From Dallia pectoralis (taxonomy: Eukaryota; Chordata; Actinopteri; Esociformes; Umbridae): a stretch of DNA of 64,000 nt. The notes under the pieces were generated by a model. It saw only the letters and a program-made list of their open reading frames with translations, was not told the origin of the DNA and ran no database searches. Shown here piece after piece: positions 57,060-64,000 of this stretch; position 1 is the first letter of the stretch, and each line of letters starts with the position of its first letter. The position numbers and the translations under genes were made by a program. The DNA is taken from assembly GCA_029465975.1 (NCBI GenBank), contig CM055753.1, forward strand, positions 5,474,133 to 5,538,132, given 5' to 3'.

Positions 57060-57340
57060 AGACACCATCAACACCATCGGCCAGGACCTCAAGTGGGAGA
57101 TGAACATCACCTCTCAAACCAAGAAAGCGTAACAGAGTTTGTACTTCCTGCGGCAGCTTAAAAAGTACAAACTGCCAAAGACTATGATGATTAACCTCTT
57201 AACCTGCCTCCTCCTGCCGCCTCCTCCTGGTCACCCTGGAAACGGACTACTCAGCTGAGTAAGGAGGCTGAGGTCCATCAGGACCAAAACCTCTCACCAC
57301 AAGAAGAGTTTCAGGAACATGCTCCCGGTACCAAACCTGC
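57060..57340 (+). pseudogene. Non-LTR retrotransposon (L2/Rex-like) reverse transcriptase 3' fragment
   Basis: Plus-strand translation shows IGQDLKWEMNI, then QSLYFLRQLKKYKLPKTMM, and after a gap RSIRTKTSHHKKSF. These match the C-terminal RT tail (W..N, YFLRQLRK, R.A.RH.NSF) of L2/Rex-type LINEs. An in-frame stop and a deletion between the two parts show decay. It directly abuts the 39-bp array. Confidence 0.8.
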
Positions 57341-57349
57341 TGTGTCTGT

Positions 57350-60300
57350 AGCCTGTCTATAGCCTGCTCCTCACATTCACACAGCACCTAACTGTCTATA
57401 GCCTGCTCCTCACATTCATACAGAACCACACTGACTATAGCCTGCTCCTCACATTCATACAGAACCACACTGACTATAGCCTGCTCCCCACATTCACACA
57501 GAACCACACTAACTATAGCCTGTTCTCCACATTCATACAGAACCACACTGACTATAGCCTGCTCCACACATTCATACAGAACCACACTGACTATAGCCTG
57601 CTCCCCACATTCACACAGAACCACACTAACTATAGCCTGTTCTCCACATTCATACAGAACCACACTGACTATAGCCTGCTCCTCACATTCACACAGAACC
57701 ACACTAACTATAGCCTGCTCCCCACATTCATACAGAACCACACTAACTCTATAGCCTGCTCCCCACATTCATACAGAACCACACTGACTATAGCCTGCTC
57801 CCCACATTCATACAGAACCACACTGACTATAGCCTGCTCCCCACATTCATACAGAACCACACTGACTATAGCCTGCTCCCCACATTCATACAGAACCACA
57901 CTGACTATAGCCTGCTCCCCACATTCATACAGAACCACACTGACTATAGCCTGCTCCTCACATTCACACAGAACCACACTAACTATAGCCTGCTCCCCAC
58001 ATTCATACAGAACCACACTGACTATAGCCTGCTCCCCACATTCACACAGAACCACACTGACTATAGCCTGCTCCCCACATTCACACAGAACCACACTGAC
58101 TATAGCCTGTTCTCCACATTCACACAGCACCTAACTGTCTATAGCCCGCTCCCCACATTCACACAGAACCACACTGACTATAGCCTGCTACCCACATTCA
58201 TACAGAACCACACTGACTATAGCCTGTTCTCCACATTCACACAGAACCACACTGACTAGAGCCTGGTCCACACATTCATACAGAACCACACTAACTATAG
58301 CCTGCTCCCCACATTCATACAGAACCACACTAACTATAGCCTGCTCCCCACATTCACACAGAACCACACTAACTATAGCCTGCTCCACACATTCATACAG
58401 AACCACACTAACTATAGCCTGCTCCCCACTATACAGAACCACACAGACTATAGCCTGCTCCCCACATTCACACAGAACCAAACTATCTATAGCCTGCTCC
58501 ACACATTCATACAGAACCACACTAACTATAGCCTGCTCCCCACATTCATACAGAACCACACTGACTATAGCCTGGTCCACACATTCATACAGAACCACAC
58601 TAACTATAGCCTGCTCCCCACTATACAGAACCACACTGACTAGAGCCTGGTCCACACATTCATACAGAACCACACTAACTATAGCCTGCTCCCCACATTC
58701 ATACAGAACCACACTAACTATAGCCTGCTCCCCACATTCACACAGAACCACACTAACTATAGCCTGCTCCACACATTCATACAGAACCACACTGACTATA
58801 GCCTGCTCCCCACTATACAGAACCACACAGACTATAGCCTGCTCCCCACATTCACACAGAACCAAACTATCTATAGCCTGCTCCACACATTCATACAGAA
58901 CCACACTGACTATAGCCTGCTCCCCACATTCATACAGAACCACACTAACTATAGCCTGCTCCCCACATTCATACAGAACCACACTAACTATAGCCTGCTC
59001 CCCACATTCACACAGAACCACACTAACTATAGCCTGCTCCACACATTCATACAGAACCACACTGACTATAGCCTGCTCCTCACATTCATACAGAACCACA
59101 CTAACTATAGCCTGCTCCCCACATTCATACAGAACCACACTGACTATAGCCTGGTCCACACATTCATACAGAACCACACTAACTATAGCCTGCTCCCCAC
59201 ATTCACACAGAACCACACTAACTATAGCCTGCTCCTCACATTCATACAGAACCACACTAACTATAGCCTGCTCCCCACATTCATACAGAACCACACTGAC
59301 TATAGCCTGGTCCACACATTCATACAGAACCACACTGACTATAGCCTGCTCCCCACATTCATACAGAACCACACTAACTATAGCCTGCTCCCCACATTCA
59401 TACAGAACCACACTGACTATAGCCTGCTCCCCACATTCATACAGAACCACACTGTCTATAGCCTGCTCCCCACATTCATACAGAACCACACTAACTATAG
59501 CCTGCTCCACACATTCATACAGAACCACACTGACTATAGCCTGCTCCCCACATTCATACAGAACCACACTAACTATAGCCTGCTCCCCACATTCATACAG
59601 AACCACACTGACTATAGCCTGCTCCCCACATTCATACAGAACCACACTAACTATAGCCTGCTCCACACATTCATACAGAACCACACTGTCTATAGCCTGC
59701 TCCCCACATTCACACAGAACCACACTGACTATAGCCTGTTACCCACATTGATACAGAACCACACTGTCTATAGCCTGCTCCCCACATTCATACAGAACCA
59801 CACTAACTATAGCCTGCTCCCCACATTCATACAGAACCACACTGACTATAGCCTGCTCCCCACATTCATACAGAACCACACTAACTATAGCCTGCTCCAC
59901 ACATTCATACAGAACCACACTGTCTATAGCCTGCTCCCCACATTCACACAGAACCACACTGACTATAGCCTGTTACCCACATTGATACAGAACCACACTG
60001 ACTATAGCCTGCTCCCCACATTCATACAGAACCACACTGACTATAGCCTGCTCCTCACATTCACACAGAACCACACTGACTATAGCCTGCTACCCACATT
60101 GATACAGAACCACACTGACTATAGCCTGCTCCCCACATTCACACAGAACCACACTGACTATAGCCTGCTCCCCACTATACAGAACCACACTGTCTATAGC
60201 CTGCTCCCCACATTCATACAGAACCACACTGTCTATAGCCTGCTCTCCACATTCACACAGAACCACACTGACTATAGCCTGCTCCCCACATTCATACAGA

Positions 60301-63300
60301 ACCACACTGACTATAGCCTGCTCCCCACTATACACAACCACACAGACTATAGCCTGCTCCCCACATTCACACAGAACCAAACTATCTATAGCCTGCTCCA
60401 CACATTCATACAGAACCACACTGACTATAGCCTGCTCCCCACATTCACACAGAACCACACTAACTATAGCCTGCTCCCCACATTCATACAGAACCACACT
60501 GACTATAGCCTGCTCCCCACATTCACACAGAACCACACTGACTATAGCCTGCTCCCCACATTCATACAGAACCACACTAACTATAGCCTGGTCCACACAT
60601 TCATACAGAACCACACTAACTATAACCTGCTCCCCACATTCATACAGAACCACACTAACTATAGCCTGCTCCCCACATTCATACAGAACCACACTGACTA
60701 TAGCCTGGTCCACACATTCATACAGAACCACACTAACTATAGCCTGCTCCCCACATTCATACAGAACCACACTAACTATAGCCTGCTCCCCACATTCATA
60801 CAGAACCACACTGACTATAGCCTGGTCCCCACATTCATACAGAACCACACTGACTATAGCCTGCTCCCCACATTCATACAGAACCACACTAACTATAGCC
60901 TGCTCCCCACATTCATACAGAACCACACTGACTATAGCCTGCTCCCCACATTCATACAGAACCACACTGTCTATAGCCTGCTCCCCACATTCATACAGAA
61001 CCACACTAACTATAGCCTGCTCCACACATTCATACAGAACCACACTGACTATAGCCTGCTCCCCACATTCATACAGAACCACACTAACTATAGCCTGCTC
61101 CCCACATTCATACAGAACCACACTGACTATAGCCTGCTCCCCACATTCATACAGAACCACACTAACTATAGCCTGCTCCACACATTCATACAGAACCACA
61201 CTGTCTATAGCCTGCTCCCCACATTCACACAGAACCACACTGACTATAGCCTGTTACCCACATTGATACAGAACCACACTGTCTATAGCCTGCTCCCCAC
61301 ATTCATACAGAACCACACTAACTATAGCCTGCTCCCCACATTCATACAGAACCACACTGACTATAGCCTGCTCCCCACATTCATACAGAACCACACTAAC
61401 TATAGCCTGCTCCACACATTCATACAGAACCACACTGTCTATAGCCTGCTCCCCACATTCACACAGAACCACACTGACTATAGCCTGTTACCCACATTGA
61501 TACAGAACCACACTGACTATAGCCTGCTCCCCACATTCATACAGAACCACACTGACTATAGCCTGCTCCTCACATTCACACAGAACCACACTGACTATAG
61601 CCTGCTACCCACATTGATACAGAACCACACTGACTATAGCCTGCTCCCCACATTCACACAGAACCACACTGACTATAGCCTGCTCCCCACTATACAGAAC
61701 CACACTGTCTATAGCCTGCTCCCCACATTCATACAGAACCACACTGTCTATAGCCTGCTCTCCACATTCACACAGAACCACACTGACTATAGCCTGCTCC
61801 CCACATTCATACAGAACCACACTGACTATAGCCTGCTCCCCACTATACAGAACCACACAGACTATAGCCTGCTCCCCACATTCACACAGAACCAAACTAT
61901 CTATAGCCTGCTCCACACATTCATACAGAACCACACTGACTATAGCCTGCTCCCCACATTCACACAGAACCACACTAACTATAGCCTGCTCCCCACATTC
62001 ATACAGAACCACACTGACTATAGCCTGCTCCCCACATTCACACAGAACCACACTGACTATAGCCTGCTCCCCACATTCATACAGAACCACACTAACTATA
62101 GCCTGGTCCACACATTCATACAGAACCACACTAACTATAGCCTGCTCCCCACATTCACACAGAACCACACTGACTATAGCCTGCTCCCCACATTCATACA
62201 GAACCACACTGACTATAGCCTGCTCCCCACATTCATACAGAACCACACTAACTATAGCCTGGTCCACACATTCATACAGAACCACACTAACTATAGCCTG
62301 CTCCCCACATTCACACAGAACCACACTGACTATAGCCTGCTCCCCACATTCATACAGAACCACACTGACTATAGCCTGCTCCCCACATTCATACAGAACC
62401 ACACTGACTATAGCCTGCTCCCCACATTCATACAGAACCACACTAACTATAGCCTGGTCCACACATTCATACAGAACCACACTAACTATAGCCTGCTCCC
62501 CACATTCATACAGAACCACACTAACTATAGCCTGGTCCACACATTCATACAGAACCACACTGACTATAGCCTGCTCCCCACATTCACACAGAACCACACT
62601 GACTATAGCCTGCTCCCCACATTCATACAGAACCACACTGACTATAGCCTGCTCCCCACATTCACACAGAACCACACTGACTATAGCCTGCTCCCCACAT
62701 TCACACAGAACCACACTGACTATAGCCTGCTCCCCACATTCATACAGAACCACACTGACTATAGCCTGCTCCCCACATTCATACAGAACCACACTGACTA
62801 TAGCCTGGTCTCCACATTCATACAGAACCACACTGACTATAGCCTGCTCTCCACATTCACACAGAACCACACTGACTATAGCCTGGTCTCCACATTCATA
62901 CAGAACCACACTGACTATAGCCTGCTCCCCACATTCACACAGAACCACACTAACTATAGCCTGCTCCCCACATTCATACAGAACCACACTGACTATAGCC
63001 TGCTCCCCACATTCACACAGAACCACACTGACTATAGCCTGCTCCCCACATTCACACAGAACCACACTAACTATAGCCTGGTCCACACATTCATACAGAA
63101 CCACACTAACTATAGCCTGCTCCCCACATTCACACAGAACCACACTGACTATAGCCTGCTCCACACATTCATACAGAACCACACTGACTATAGCCTGCTC
63201 CCCACATTCACACAGAACCACACTAACTATAGCCTGTTCTCCACATTCATACAGAACCACAATGACTATAGCCTGCTCCCCACATTCACACAGAACCACA

Positions 63301-63412
63301 CTAACTATAGCCTGCTCCCCACATTCATACAGAACCACACTGACTATAGCCTGCTCCCCACATTCACACAGAACCAAACTATCTATAGCCTGATCCCCAC
63401 ATTCACACAGAA
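57350..63412. repeat. 39-bp minisatellite array, about 6 kb, about 155 copies
   Basis: Unit CCTGCTCCCCACATTCATAC then AGAACCACACTGACTATAG. Variants: TTCATAC/TTCACAC, TGACTA/TAACTA/TGTCTA, CCCCAC/CCACAC/CTCAC/TCTCCAC, GCTCC/GGTCC, and a 36-bp short form with CCCCACTATACAG. Higher-order structure: a block starting at about 59745 recurs at about 61260 (offset close to 1515 bp) in the same variant order, and a shorter block with two diagnostic variants recurs at about 58430 and 58810. Because 39 bp equals 13 codons and the unit lacks stops in some frames, frames stay open on both strands, including 1245 codons on plus. Confidence 0.97.
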
Positions 63413-64000
63413 CCTCCCCATATTCACTCTGACAGAAGGGGAACTATTTAGATTGCTGAAACCAGATCCAATGAGAACGATTTAGACCTCTCAAACCAGA
63501 TCCAATGAGAACGATTTTTGACACCTGGATAAGGCAAAAATACCTTGTCCAGTGAGATTTGTCACAGCTTCAGTAGATTTGAACATTCTAATTATTGCCC
63601 ATATAGAGGATAAAAAAGCTTAACAACCCGTTCTCATCGATTTTTTGTTCTCTTTGACCTTTTCCCTGTAATAGATGCTCGCATTTGCTACGTCTGTCAT
63701 TTCATACTTATACCCCAGTGAAAAGAAAAAATAATGATGGCCACTTAAAAGTTCCCACCGACTCAGGTCATCTTAAAACATACAATGGCTGGATACACCA
63801 ATAGATTTGGCCCATAAAACTTTGCAGGAGTGCCCAACATTCGTGACACCTTTTGTTCAATGTTTTTTCCCCATTTACTTCCAGAAAATGGAGCTAAAAA
63901 AAGATCATTTTCAGGACTTTTAATGCTCGTCTTTACCAAGACCGAACATTGTGACGGTTTTGTATTTCTGCACAGGAACTGTTATGTTTCAAACACACAG
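63413..64000. other. Right-end intronic sequence
   Basis: AT-rich, with a short direct duplication of ACCAGATCCAATGAGAACGA at 63461 and 63495. No exon, promoter or transposon recognised. Confidence 0.65.

Larger units (their letters stand above)
56075..57340. other. adgrb2 intron with transposon fossils
   Basis: Upstream of the TM1 exon. Apart from the Tc1 and non-LTR remnants no exon was seen; the GPS-containing exon expected upstream is not here. Confidence 0.75.

Noticed and set aside
57388..63377. Several minus-strand open frames of 72 to 590 codons (ECGEQAIVSVVLY repeats)
   Set aside because: Same 39-bp array on the other strand; frames break only where short or 36-bp variants change phase or stops appear.
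59748..63485. A 1245-codon plus-strand open frame
   Set aside because: It is entirely the 39-bp minisatellite read in one frame (13-residue repeat), overlaps equally open minus frames, and has no promoter, domain or splice evidence.

Overview
The window is vertebrate nuclear DNA, best read as a ray-finned (teleost) fish. Evidence: short exons with canonical GT/AG borders inside long introns, a recognisable vertebrate adhesion-GPCR gene, Tc1-like transposon fossils of the kind common in fish, and an extreme density of CA/GT, GA/CT and longer tandem repeats. I cannot name the species.

The only protein-coding gene I can support is on the minus strand and spans almost the whole window. It is adgrb2 (brain-specific angiogenesis inhibitor 2, BAI2, an adhesion GPCR). 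Fifteen exons were read between 56074 and 5980. They join in phase into 639 codons without a stop. In transcription order they encode the end of the extracellular stalk and TM1 (55971-56074), TM2 (55034-55136), TM3 and loop 2 (53941-54091), TM4 (50539-50608), loop 2 Cys and TM5 (50040-50106, 44834-44919), TM6 (39177-39276), TM7 (39034-39105), and a long cytoplasmic tail in seven exons (30465-30557, 25306-25345, 22881-23047, 19984-20640, 17535-17570, 15110-15226, 5980-6033). The thrombospondin repeats, hormone-receptor domain and GAIN/GPS region must lie to the right of the window. The last C-terminal exon(s), with the family's QTEV-type end, must lie to the left.

Everything else is intronic, mostly repeats. 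Left end: a 4.1-kb foldback-type transposon (1583-5711) with an exact 8-bp target duplication, subterminal tandem repeats in both arms, and a younger Tc1-like element nested in the left arm. Middle: about twenty minisatellites with units of roughly 11 to 47 bp, plus long simple repeats and kilobase-scale pyrimidine tracts. Right end: an IS630/Tc1-type transposase fossil (about 52.5-53.6 kb), a Tc1 fossil (56.3-56.9 kb), an L2/Rex-like non-LTR fossil (57.06-57.34 kb), and a 6-kb array of a 39-bp unit (57.35-63.4 kb) with higher-order structure.

Most long open frames in this window are tandem-repeat artefacts: a unit whose length is a multiple of three and that lacks stops stays open indefinitely. 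The most notable items are the foldback element, the 6-kb 39-bp array, the placement of CA and CT microsatellites directly against adgrb2 splice sites, and a histidine-rich stretch in the receptor tail. I found no bacterial-type operon, CRISPR array, rRNA or tRNA gene.
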